64,000 nucleotides of DNA from Isosphaeraceae bacterium. GTDB taxonomy: Bacteria > Planctomycetota > Planctomycetia > Isosphaerales > Isosphaeraceae. The position numbers were made by a program, and so were the translations under genes. The number at the start of each line of letters is the position of its first letter. Position 1 is the stretch's first letter. The notes under the pieces were generated by a model. That model searched no databases. It was not told where the DNA came from and was given only the letters and a program-made list of their open reading frames with translations. Where the stretch lies: NCBI GenBank assembly GCA_025356475.1, contig JANXSX010000221.1:37052-101051 (forward strand), given 5' to 3'. Shown here piece by piece: positions 16,215 through 24,281 of this stretch.

Positions 16215-18230
16215 ATGCGAAAGATCAAGCTACGCTCCACGATCGACGATCGGCTCCGCGCCCAATTTGGGAGCGATCTCAACCCTACGCAACGCGAAGC
16301 GGCCATGGCTCCCGATGGCGCGAATCTGATCCTTGCTGGTCCCGGATCAGGGAAAACGCGGGTCATCACGTATCGAGTGGCCTACCTCATCGCGCGGGGA
16401 GTGCCTGCCGAATCGATCTTACTGGTCACCTTCACGCGTCGGGCGGCTCGGGAGATGGTATCTCGGCTCGAAGGGTTGATCGGTGCCCAAGCAGGACGGG
16501 TCTGGGCTGGGACGTTCCACCATATCGGACATCGGATCCTCAGAAAGTCTGCCGAAGTTCTGGGATACGCGCCCAATTTCACGATCCTCGATAGTGAGGA
16601 CGCCCAGGACCTCGTTAAACTCGCCATGGAAGACGCCGGTCTGACCGGCATGAAGAAGATGGCCCCGAAGCCGGCCACAATTGGCCACCTGATTAGCTAC
16701 GCTTTCAACGTGGACCGACCCCTTGCGGAGATCGTTGCGGATCGATCGCCTGATTTGTTGAATCTCGTTGCGGAGATTGAAGACACCGCCAAACGTTACT
16801 CGGAGCGCAAGCGGCGATCGAATTGCATGGATTACGACGATCTCCTCTCTCAGTGGGGACGTTTGATCCGCGAGTTCCCCGAGCAACGCCAACTCTTAGG
16901 GAAGCAGTTCGATCATCTCTTAGTCGATGAGATGCAGGACACAAACACTCCTCAGATTGCTCTCATCGAAGCCATCGCGGCTGCGGGAGCCGGCAATCTT
17001 ACGGCTGTGGGAGACGATGCTCAATCGATTTACCGATTTCGAGGTGCAAACTACGACAACATCCTGAAATTTCCAGACCGTCATCCCAATGCTCACATTT
17101 ATCGGCTAGAAACCAATTATCGTTCGACCCCTGAAATCGTCGCGTTCACAAACGCTTCAATCGGCTTGAACCAAGGCGGATTCTCCAAGACCCTGGTCTC
17201 CGCTCGGGCGTGTGGTATCAAGCCTCTGATTGTTCCCGCATCAGACTCTTATGAAGAGTCAGAGTTCATTTGCCAGCAGATCCTCGATCTCCGCGAGTCA
17301 GGTATCGACCTCAATCGGATCGCTGTGCTTTATCGGAATCACCACGACAGCATTGTCTTGCAGGGCGACCTCGTCACCCGAGGTATTCCGTACGTTGTCC
17401 GGAGTGGGCTGCGATTCTTCGAACAAGCCCATATCAAAGACACCTTGTGCTACCTCCGGATCATCGTCAACAGTCGCGACGAATCGGCCTGGCGTCGGCT
17501 CCTATTACTCCTGCCCGGCATAGGACCCGCAAAAGCCTCGGCCCTTTGGGAACAACTCGCCTCCTCCTCCGACCCACTTCAAGCGGTGGCTGAGAGAGCG
17601 GTGATGGATTCGGTTCCAGTAAAGTCGCGCGGACTGTTTGCTGGTTTCGTTGGCGACCTACGGAAGATCCAGGCGGCCAATCCTGAGAAGGAGCCAGCTT
17701 CCGCAATCGCTGCTGTCCTCGCTGGGGGGTATCCGTCGACGGTTCGATCCAAGTATGAACGCCCTGACAATCGTCTGGCCGACATCGAACAAATGGGGGT
17801 TTTGGCGGCCAAGTATGACAGCCTGGAACGACTTATCGCCGACCTCCTACTCTCGGGAGAGCACGTGGGTGTCGATACCATGGAAGGAGGAGAGCCCGGT
17901 GAGGCCCTGGTCCTGAGCTCAATTCATCAAGCCAAGGGGCTCGAATGGTCCAGAGTCTTCATTCCTCGGCTGATTGAAGACGGCTTTCCCAACTCCCGTT
18001 CCTTGAACGAAGAGGGAGGTGAGGAGGAAGAACGTCGCATCTTTTACGTTGGAATCACACGAGCAATGGATGAGCTGACATTGACCTATCCGCTGACAAT
18101 CTCACGAGGTGGGCGCGGGCCAACAATGATCACCAAGCCAAGTCGATTCCTCATCGAGATTCCACCCGAATTGAGCGAGTCGGCCGTCATCGAAACCGAG
18201 GATGCGAACGCTTGGGCGTTGGAGGATTGA
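16215..18230 (+). CDS. UvrD/PcrA-type ATP-dependent DNA helicase
   Basis: A 671-residue superfamily 1A 3'-5' DNA helicase used in repair or replication restart. Motifs in order: Q-motif LNPTQREA, Walker A AGPGSGKT (41-48), LLVTFTRRAAREM (Ia), DEMQDTNTPQI (II), AVGDDAQSIYRFRGA (III), LETNYRST (IV), SSIHQAKGLEWSRVF (V) and FYVGITRAMDELTL (VI). All four subdomains are present, but the C-terminal Tudor-like tail of PcrA is absent and the 2B insert is short. The upstream 29 in-frame codons overlap the start of divergent thyX and are unlikely to be translated. The next gene begins 6 bases after the stop, so the two are probably co-transcribed. Confidence 0.93.
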   Translation: MRKIKLRSTIDDRLRAQFGSDLNPTQREAAMAPDGANLILAGPGSGKTRVITYRVAYLIARGVPAESILLVTFTRRAAREMVSRLEGLIGAQAGRVWAGTFHHIGHRILRKSAEVLGYAPNFTILDSEDAQDLVKLAMEDAGLTGMKKMAPKPATIGHLISYAFNVDRPLAEIVADRSPDLLNLVAEIEDTAKRYSERKRRSNCMDYDDLLSQWGRLIREFPEQRQLLGKQFDHLLVDEMQDTNTPQIALIEAIAAAGAGNLTAVGDDAQSIYRFRGANYDNILKFPDRHPNAHIYRLETNYRSTPEIVAFTNASIGLNQGGFSKTLVSARACGIKPLIVPASDSYEESEFICQQILDLRESGIDLNRIAVLYRNHHDSIVLQGDLVTRGIPYVVRSGLRFFEQAHIKDTLCYLRIIVNSRDESAWRRLLLLLPGIGPAKASALWEQLASSSDPLQAVAERAVMDSVPVKSRGLFAGFVGDLRKIQAANPEKEPASAIAAVLAGGYPSTVRSKYERPDNRLADIEQMGVLAAKYDSLERLIADLLLSGEHVGVDTMEGGEPGEALVLSSIHQAKGLEWSRVFIPRLIEDGFPNSRSLNEEGGEEEERRIFYVGITRAMDELTLTYPLTISRGGRGPTMITKPSRFLIEIPPELSESAVIETEDANAWALED

Positions 18231-18235
18231 TCGCG

Positions 18236-19639
18236 ATGGAAACGCCCGAACAGATCCTTGACTCGCTTCGTGACCATGTTGAGTGGACCGAGACTGAACG
18301 CGACGCTGCGTTTGACCGCATGATCCAGTCCGCAGATCTCGATGTCCTCGAGACCGTCGCTGTTCTGCGTTTAGGCAATCTGGCACTCGCTGATGGCGAT
18401 GCGGTTCTCCGGCTCATTGAAGCGATCGGTTCGGAGGATGTCCTAACGGCGCTGGGCCAAGCTTTACTCGGTCAATCCGACCTTTCTGCGGACCGGGACT
18501 GGCACGCACTCTCGATCTTGTCGGATGCAGAGAGACTCGGCGAGTGGCCCGATCTGGCCGAGCGTTTCGCGGAACTCGAGGAGATCTTTGAGGAGGCCGA
18601 TACCAGCTCCCTCGAAGAATGGGCGGCGACGATGCAAGATGACCCCGATGGTGTCTGGGTTGCGCTCCACGGACTATCGATGGTCGAGCCAGCGATCAGG
18701 CCTTCGATTGTCGCCTCCCTCGCGAATGTGCCACTTAATGACGGACTTATCGGGTTTCTTGAGGTTCTCGCCGGGGGTCCAGATCAGGACCTCCGGCGAG
18801 CGGCTCGTGAGGTACTCGAACGTCAGGATTCCTCTCCGACAAAGCGAATCCAAGTCGCGAGCGAAGCGGCCCTCACCCGGCCACATACGATTGATCGGTG
18901 CCTGGTCACAGGATTGGATGGCGAGGGTCGGGGTGTCATCTGTATCGCGACCAACCGGGGAATCGCTCGAAGCGCGATCTTTGAATGCGACATCACGCGG
19001 GGCATCTTCAGTGTCGTCGGTGAAGAAAGTCTGAATCAAGATTGGTCCCAAGTTCTTAGCCTCCGGCCCGAAACGGAGTACCTCATCGACCGCCCCGAAC
19101 TCACGGTCAGCCTGCTTGCAGGCTTGGTGGGGATTGCTGGTCCTGATCTTCCCTCTCATGTGACCGACTGGTTGGATCAACTCTTTGGACAGGTCCTCAC
19201 ACCGCACCCTTTCCCGGGCACGATCGAGGGCTTTGACCCTGCAACCGTGCATCACGGCTTACTCCCCTCGCTCGCTGCTGAGGTCGTGCAGGCCTGCCCA
19301 ACCTGGATTGATCAATCCAGCTTGACGCTCGAACTTGCCAAGGAACTTACGGGCAAGACTTACCAGAGTGCGGATCCGGTCCGAGATGCCGGCGCGTACC
19401 GATACTTATTTGAGCATCGACTTGTGGGTCGGCTCGAAACCTATCGTCGCATGTTGTATTGGACGTCCGCTTTTTGGAACGCTCAGGAGCGAACTGAACT
19501 CGCCCAAGCCGCGTTGACCTTCGCCTGGCAGCTCTCGGACGCTCAACATTCCGTGCCTGCAAACCCCTTCGTGGTCGAGCTCACGACACGAAGCCTGAAT
19601 GCAGCGATAGGCGAATCTTCGTTGTCTACCCCACAGTGA
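18236..19639 (+). CDS. Unknown protein coupled to the helicase gene
   Basis: A 467-residue acidic, soluble protein without a recognised family. ATG at 18236 lies 6 bases after the helicase stop, so the pair is likely one transcript. The first 220 residues are short helices with Leu/Ala spacing (LETVAVLRLGNLAL, PLNDGLIGFLEVLAGGPDQDLRRAAREVL), like HEAT-type repeats. The second half has a beta segment (GRGVICIATNRGIARSAIFECDI) and DLPSHVTDWLDQLFGQVLTPHPFPG, resembling plasmid-type or metal-free helper domains but not assignable. No membrane segment. The tight link to a UvrD helicase is the only functional clue. Confidence 0.75.
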   Translation: METPEQILDSLRDHVEWTETERDAAFDRMIQSADLDVLETVAVLRLGNLALADGDAVLRLIEAIGSEDVLTALGQALLGQSDLSADRDWHALSILSDAERLGEWPDLAERFAELEEIFEEADTSSLEEWAATMQDDPDGVWVALHGLSMVEPAIRPSIVASLANVPLNDGLIGFLEVLAGGPDQDLRRAAREVLERQDSSPTKRIQVASEAALTRPHTIDRCLVTGLDGEGRGVICIATNRGIARSAIFECDITRGIFSVVGEESLNQDWSQVLSLRPETEYLIDRPELTVSLLAGLVGIAGPDLPSHVTDWLDQLFGQVLTPHPFPGTIEGFDPATVHHGLLPSLAAEVVQACPTWIDQSSLTLELAKELTGKTYQSADPVRDAGAYRYLFEHRLVGRLETYRRMLYWTSAFWNAQERTELAQAALTFAWQLSDAQHSVPANPFVVELTTRSLNAAIGESSLSTPQ

Positions 19640-19677
19640 TCTTAGATCAATACATCAGAATAATTCGGTTAAGAAAA

Positions 19678-19701
19678 CTCCCTCTCCGTTTGGAGAGGGA
19701 G
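19678..19701 (-). terminator. Intrinsic terminator of the 43-residue basic protein gene
   Basis: A perfect 10-bp stem (CTCCCTCTCC/GGAGAGGGAG) with a GTTT loop. On the minus strand it is followed by TTTTCTT, as expected for a factor-independent terminator, 20 bases after the stop of the small gene at 19722. Confidence 0.7.
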
Positions 19702-19721
19702 GTGATCGCATCTGACTGCGA

Positions 19722-19853
19722 TCATTTCTTGGGGGGTTTGGCAGCGGGGGCAGCGGCCTTCGCAGCGGCTGGGGCCGGCTTGCTCTTCTCGGTCTTCTTG
19801 GTCGTTGCGATCTTCTTCTGCTTGTCTTTGTCCTTCGGCGCTTTGTCACCCAT
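19722..19853 (-). CDS. Small Lys/Ala-rich basic protein (43 aa)
   Basis: A 43-residue protein beginning MGDKAPKDKDKQKK and ending in an Ala/Pro/Lys tail (AAAPAAKPPKK). Nearly half the residues are Lys or Ala. Short proteins with the MGDK.PK.K.KQKK opening recur in planctomycetes and other bacteria; the role is unknown, and nucleic-acid binding is a guess from charge. Support: GAGG upstream with suitable spacing, a clean intrinsic terminator 20 bases after the stop, and the conserved-looking N-terminus. It lies convergent to the gene at 18236 and downstream of the molybdenum hydroxylase operon, separated from it by a hairpin-rich stretch. Confidence 0.65.
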   Translation of the reverse strand: MGDKAPKDKDKQKKIATTKKTEKSKPAPAAAKAAAPAAKPPKK

Positions 19854-19902
19854 CTCTGGCCTCGTATACCCTGAATCGGGCAAAAGAAGAAGGGAACTTG
19901 GG

Positions 19903-19948
19903 CCGGTTGGAGCCAGTTCCGACCGGACTGCTTAAGCTTGCGCTTAAG
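19903..19948 (-). repeat. Two tandem hairpins
   Basis: CCGGTTGGA/TCCGACCGG (19903-19911 with 19918-19926, one G-T pair, 6-base loop) and, next to it, a perfect CTTAAGC-TTGC-GCTTAAG (19931-19948). A third hairpin follows at 19991-20027. Together they make a structured spacer between the hydroxylase operon and the 43-residue gene. Possibly tandem terminators or a small RNA. Confidence 0.5.
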
Positions 19949-19990
19949 GGCGAAAAGGATCAAGGCGGAAGCGACCGATGAATGCAAGAA

Positions 19991-20027
19991 GACGGCTGTG
20001 TCAGGTTGTCTACCTGGCACAGCCGTC
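19991..20027 (-). terminator. Long hairpin after the molybdenum hydroxylase operon
   Basis: A 16-bp stem (left 19991-20006, right 20012-20027, one G-T pair) with a 5-base loop, 29 bases beyond the stop of the four-cysteine protein gene. On the minus strand it is followed by TTCTTGCATT, a poor T tract. Most likely the operon terminator or a message-stabilising stem. Confidence 0.6.
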
Positions 20028-20055
20028 AATTCTTCGCAGTCATGATTCAATCAAG

Positions 20056-20295
20056 TTACAGGGCTTCGTAGCAGGAACGGCCAGGCTGGCGGCACTCGTG
20101 TCCGTCGACCTGATCGTCGTCTGGACCGAAACTCTTCATCGTTTGAAGACACCAATAAATGGTGTTGTCATAACCATCGTGAGACTCACCACCCGAGCCG
20201 TCGGTGTAGATGTACATCCCCTTATTTCGCAGGTGGCGACAGGGGACGACCATCGATTCTTCAACCACGGGGAGATCGGAACCCTCGGTGGACAT
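20056..20295 (-). CDS. Small four-cysteine protein, last gene of hydroxylase operon
   Basis: A 79-residue protein with no signal peptide. Four Cys (residues 19, 49, 68 and 74) sit in CRHLRNKGMY, YWCLQTM and HECRQPGRSCYEA contexts, plus several His. Similar short proteins with a CR.L..K.M, WC..T and RSCY pattern recur in planctomycetes, from memory only. GGGAGG lies 11 bases before the ATG. It begins 6 bases after the FAD-subunit gene, so it is part of the molybdenum hydroxylase transcript. The Cys pattern could bind Zn or an Fe-S centre; a role in cofactor handling is inference from position. Confidence 0.8.
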   Translation of the reverse strand: MSTEGSDLPVVEESMVVPCRHLRNKGMYIYTDGSGGESHDGYDNTIYWCLQTMKSFGPDDDQVDGHECRQPGRSCYEAL

Positions 20296-20301
20296 GGCAG
20301 A

Positions 20302-21279
20302 TCAAACCTCCCAATAAATCTGGCCCACGGCTGCGAGCAAAGCACGCTTGACGGCAACCTCGGCGAGTTTCACCTTGTAGGCGTTGCCCGATAGAGGTTT
20401 GGCCGACTTTACGGCGGCTGCGGCTGCGGCGGTTGCAGTCTCAGGAGTCAGAGCTTTGCCGATCAAGGAGGCTTCGGCAGCTTCACTCCGGAATGGAATC
20501 GGAGCGACCGACCCAAGTACGATTCGAGCGACCTTCACCTTGCCGCCTTCAAGGACAACGTGCGCAGATGCGATGGCGAGCGGCCAGTCATAAGACTCTT
20601 TCTCACGAGCCTCGTAACTCGCGCTCTTGCCGACGGTCTTGGGGAGGATCACTTTCGTGAGGATCTCCCCTTTTCCAACGGTCAACTCGCTCTCGCCCTC
20701 AGCCTTCGGGATGCTGTACAGTTCCTCGATCGCGACGGTGCGTTCTTTCCCATCAGCGCCGAGGATCGTCGCCTTCGCGCCCAGGGCGATCAGGGCGACG
20801 GCCAAGCTCGACGGAGCGACGAATAAGGCGTCACCCTCGGTCATGAAGATCGAGTGGTAACGGTTGTCACCGGCCCGAACGAGGCTCTTGCCGTCCTTCA
20901 TCGCGAGCAAGCCGTTGCCAGTGCGGTAGTACCAGCAGCGAGGTCGCTGCAGGAGGTTACCGCCGACAGTCGCCATGTTCCGAAGCTGAACAGCGCCAAC
21001 TTCGGACGCTGCCTGCCAAAGGGCAGGGTACTTGTCCTTAATGACCTTACTCGCGACCAAGGTCGCGAGGGTGGTGGCCGCGCCGATCGTCTCGGCGTCA
21101 ATACCGGCAAGGGTCTTGATCCCAGCAATATGGACCACACGACCTGGGGAGGTCACATCGTCCTTCATGCGGTTCATCAAGTCGGTTCCGCCGGCCATGA
21201 CGACAGTATCGGTTCCGCCGGCGAGAGCCTTCAAAGCAAGGTCGGCAGTAGGTGGGCTGGCATAATCAAAGGCGCGCAT
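20302..21279 (-). CDS. Molybdenum hydroxylase FAD-binding subunit
   Basis: A 325-residue CoxM/PaoB/XdhB-type subunit that passes electrons from the Fe-S subunit to FAD. FAD-binding motifs: VVMAGGTDLMNRM near the N-terminus (the AGGTDL loop) and AVQLRNMATVGGNLL (the second TxGGN loop). The CO-dehydrogenase flavoprotein C-terminal domain ends in YKVKLAEVAVKRALLAA. In PaoB-type subunits a Cys-rich loop after QR.RC holds an extra 4Fe-4S cluster; here QRPRCWYYR keeps one Cys only, so the cluster is probably absent. ATG at 21279 follows the large-subunit stop by 5 bases; the frame extends upstream but into the large-subunit gene. Confidence 0.92.
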   Translation of the reverse strand: MRAFDYASPPTADLALKALAGGTDTVVMAGGTDLMNRMKDDVTSPGRVVHIAGIKTLAGIDAETIGAATTLATLVASKVIKDKYPALWQAASEVGAVQLRNMATVGGNLLQRPRCWYYRTGNGLLAMKDGKSLVRAGDNRYHSIFMTEGDALFVAPSSLAVALIALGAKATILGADGKERTVAIEELYSIPKAEGESELTVGKGEILTKVILPKTVGKSASYEAREKESYDWPLAIASAHVVLEGGKVKVARIVLGSVAPIPFRSEAAEASLIGKALTPETATAAAAAAVKSAKPLSGNAYKVKLAEVAVKRALLAAVGQIYWEV

Positions 21280-21284
21280 GTGGA

Positions 21285-23444
21285 TCAAGCCTTCCCTTGG
21301 TTGGAGGCGGAGGCCAGGGCGTCCAAGACATTTTTGGGAGACATTGGCCACTGGGTGACGCGAACACCGATGGCGTTGGTCACGGCGTTGCCGATCGCGG
21401 CTGCGGTCCCGATCGTCGGCGGCTCGCCGATGCCGATCACACCTCGGGCTCGCATGGCAGGGGTGTCAAGAGCATGCACAATGATCTCGGGCATGTCGCT
21501 TGCCCCGGCGATCTTGTACAACTCCATGTCCGCGTTGAGCATCTGACCAGTGGTCGGATCCATCACGCGTTCCTCGAATAGACCGTAATTCAAGCCACCG
21601 ATCACTCCGCCGGAAACTTGGCTATCCCAAGCCATGCGGTTGATGATCAGTCCTGAATCTTGGACAGCCACGATCTTCTTGAGCCTGACTTTGCCAGTCT
21701 CGATATCGACGGTGACTTCAACAAACTGAACACCAGCAACACCACCGGCGCTAAGGCCGTCGGTGAACTTGCCGGTCTCAGTAATCGACGTCATACCGAG
21801 CTTGCGGCAGGCGTCTTTCCAGGACATCTTGGCCTCGCCCTTGACGAGCAATTTGCCGTCCTTCAACGACAGGTCAGCCGCCGCACCCCCGACTGCGGGA
21901 GCGATCTTGGCGAACATCGCCTCCATCGCCTGAGTGACGGCGTTCAAGGCAGGGGGAGCCATCGACGGGGTCGTCGTAGAGCCACCCGACGCTTGGCCGG
22001 GAACAAAGGTCGAATTGCCAATGTTCGAGGTAATGTCGGTCGGTTGAAGCCCCAGGACCTCGGCTGCGATAATCGCGAGAACTGTGCGAGCCCCGGTACC
22101 AATATCCTGGGTGGCCGATCGGAGCTCGACCGAACCGTCCGGGTTAATCGTACAGGTCACCTGCTTATCGCGAGCACCGGCACCACCCCATTGGTGAAGG
22201 GCCATGCCATAGCCGGTCTTGATCGGACCATTGCCATTCTTGCCCCGAGGCTTTCGCTTCGCCTTCCAACCAATCAACTCCGCCCCGATCGCAATCTCTT
22301 CGAGATAGATCTCAGTCCGGAAATCTTTGGGAGCAAGGTTCTTGATCCTCATCTCCAGAGGGTCGACCCCGAGCTTATCGGCCAGATCGTCCATGGCGGC
22401 TTCCATGATGATACAGCCTTCGGGGTGACCCGGGGCTCGCATCGCACGGGCATTGCCGCCGTTGACAAACACGTCGGCATGTTCACGAGTGGTGTTGGGA
22501 ATGCTGTAAACATAAGGAAGTGGGAATTGAGCCCCACGGCTCACACCCCCCGTTCCGAATGTCTCGGCCGCCAAAGCCACGAGTGTGCCATCCTTCTTCG
22601 CCCCAAGCTTGATCTTGCCCGTAGCGCTGGGACGGTTTCCACCCGCCAGGTGCTCTTGGATCCGATCGAGGAACATTTTGACGGGCTTGCCTGCCTTCTT
22701 GGACAGCTCTGCCGCAGTCAATCCCCAGATGTCGGCTCCGAACTTGGAACCGAACCCGCCCCCCATCACGTCCGTGAGAACTGTGACGTTGGAGACAGGG
22801 ATCTGGAAGCGTCCTGCAAGTTCGTTGGCCGTCCCTTGGACAGCCTGAGTGCTCGCCCAGGCGACGATCTTGTCCGGTCCATCCCACATTGCCGTGAGGC
22901 CGTGCGTCTCAAGACAGACGTGGGTGATCACGGGAACCGAATACGTCCCCTCGATCACCGATTCGGCCTTAGCGAAAGCCGCATCGATCGTCTCAGTACC
23001 TTTCTCAAGGGTCGTGCTGGCACGTCCCTTCTTGACGTTTCCACCCTTGACTACGACAGGCGCATCGGCGGCCATCGCCTGAGCTTCAGTCACCGCGTGG
23101 GGCAACGCCTCGTAGACGATCTTGATCGCACGGACGGCGTCGCGGGCTTGCTCTTCGGTCTCCGCAGCAACGGCAGCAATGTCGTCGCCCTGGTAACGAA
23201 GGGTCGCACCTTCTTTAACGATGACGACGACCGCCTTGACACCGGGCATCTTCTCGGCAGCAGAAGTGTCGATCGACTTGACCGTCGCGTGCGGAAGTGA
23301 CGAGTAGAGCATCACGCCGAAGAGTGTGCCCTCGGGTCGCATATCCGACGGATACTTCGCCTTGCCTGAGGCCTTAGCCATGCCGTCGAGGCGAGTAATT
23401 CTTGTCGTGATCAGCCTAGGATTTTCGGGCCAACTGGCAGCCAT
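21285..23444 (-). CDS. Molybdenum hydroxylase large (molybdopterin) subunit
   Basis: A 719-residue xanthine dehydrogenase/aldehyde oxidase-family catalytic subunit (YagR/PaoC, CoxL-like). It holds the substrate-binding a/b hammerhead (AKYPSDMRPEGTLFGVML) and the molybdopterin domains: GGGFGSKFGADIW, RAPGHPEGCIIMEAAMDDLA, and at the C-terminus GVIGIGEPPTIGTAAAIGNAV, which carries the catalytic Glu. There is no CoxL-type active-site Cys loop, so it is not a CO dehydrogenase; aldehyde or purine oxidation is likely. No signal peptide of its own; it would ride out with the Tat-exported Fe-S partner. GGGAG 7 bases ahead of the ATG. Sits between the Fe-S and FAD genes. Confidence 0.94.
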   Translation of the reverse strand: MAASWPENPRLITTRITRLDGMAKASGKAKYPSDMRPEGTLFGVMLYSSLPHATVKSIDTSAAEKMPGVKAVVVIVKEGATLRYQGDDIAAVAAETEEQARDAVRAIKIVYEALPHAVTEAQAMAADAPVVVKGGNVKKGRASTTLEKGTETIDAAFAKAESVIEGTYSVPVITHVCLETHGLTAMWDGPDKIVAWASTQAVQGTANELAGRFQIPVSNVTVLTDVMGGGFGSKFGADIWGLTAAELSKKAGKPVKMFLDRIQEHLAGGNRPSATGKIKLGAKKDGTLVALAAETFGTGGVSRGAQFPLPYVYSIPNTTREHADVFVNGGNARAMRAPGHPEGCIIMEAAMDDLADKLGVDPLEMRIKNLAPKDFRTEIYLEEIAIGAELIGWKAKRKPRGKNGNGPIKTGYGMALHQWGGAGARDKQVTCTINPDGSVELRSATQDIGTGARTVLAIIAAEVLGLQPTDITSNIGNSTFVPGQASGGSTTTPSMAPPALNAVTQAMEAMFAKIAPAVGGAAADLSLKDGKLLVKGEAKMSWKDACRKLGMTSITETGKFTDGLSAGGVAGVQFVEVTVDIETGKVRLKKIVAVQDSGLIINRMAWDSQVSGGVIGGLNYGLFEERVMDPTTGQMLNADMELYKIAGASDMPEIIVHALDTPAMRARGVIGIGEPPTIGTAAAIGNAVTNAIGVRVTQWPMSPKNVLDALASASNQGKA

Positions 23445-23462
23445 CTTGGGTCTCCCTTTGGA

Positions 23463-24104
23463 TTAAGCCTTGAGAGCCTTGGCCGCGGCGAGCGCTGCCT
23501 GGAACACGCCCATGTACGTCCCGCATCGACAGATGTTACCGTCGAGTCCCGCCTTGACTTCTGCAAGCGTGGGATTCGGATTCTTGTCGAGCATTGACTT
23601 GCAAGCGGTAACAAAGCCTGGAGTGCAGTAGCCGCACATCAGGCCGTCGTGTTGATGGAAAGCGTGCGGGACGCCGGCGGGACCGGTGTCAAAGCTTTCC
23701 AAGGTTTCGATCGTCTTGCCCTGACACGCGATCGCAAGCGATGTGCAGGAATAGACTGCCTCACCATCAATGATCGTCGTACAGGCACCACAACTCGCTC
23801 GATCGCAGACCCGCTTGGGACCAGTCACGTCAAGCTGATGGCGAAGGGTGTCAAGGAGTGTCGAGCGAGGCTCGACCGTGCAGGACATCACTTTGCCGTT
23901 GACCTTCAGGCTGATGGGGATCTGACCTGACAGGATTTTGACTTCCGGCTCGGCGAGAGCGGCGGCCTCAGCAGCTTTTGCCTCATCGAGTGCCAGAGTC
24001 GCAGGTCCGGTCAGAACGGCCGTAGCCGCAGCAAACCCACCGCCTCGCAAAAAATCGCGGCGGCTCGCGCCACCTTTCGGGTCTTTCAACTCTTGTTCCG
24101 CCAT
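23463..24104 (-). CDS. Molybdenum hydroxylase 2Fe-2S subunit, Tat-exported
   Basis: A 213-residue subunit with two [2Fe-2S] clusters. A Tat signal (SRRDFLRGGGFAAA) shows that the complex works outside the cytoplasm. Plant-type ferredoxin cluster: CDRASCGACTTIIDGEAVYSC. Second cluster: MCGYCTPG and GNICRCGTY. This matches PaoA/YagT, the Tat-exported subunit of the periplasmic aldehyde oxidoreductase. I start at 24104 (GGAGAGAG upstream); an in-frame ATG at 24155 would add 17 residues before the Tat motif. First gene of a four-gene operon; no XdhC- or MocA-type maturation gene is visible nearby. Confidence 0.92.
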   Translation of the reverse strand: MAEQELKDPKGGASRRDFLRGGGFAAATAVLTGPATLALDEAKAAEAAALAEPEVKILSGQIPISLKVNGKVMSCTVEPRSTLLDTLRHQLDVTGPKRVCDRASCGACTTIIDGEAVYSCTSLAIACQGKTIETLESFDTGPAGVPHAFHQHDGLMCGYCTPGFVTACKSMLDKNPNPTLAEVKAGLDGNICRCGTYMGVFQAALAAAKALKA

Positions 24105-24281
24105 CGGGGCTCTCTCCGGGACCTGCCCTTGTGGGAACTCGTCCATTCCACTCACGCGTCACGACAGCAAGGCCGCAGGGGGCGGCTCGGCCGAGCATTG
24201 TCCATGGGTATCATGCCCAGCCCAGAATTCCCGTGCAAGTCGCCAGAATTCAAAATCCAAGTGTATCGCTTTGCGCCACGA

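Noticed and set aside
21660..23300. A 546-codon open frame on the plus strand across the molybdopterin subunit gene
   Set aside because: It lies fully opposite a gene with complete family motifs; long antisense frames are common at high GC. Its product has no motif.
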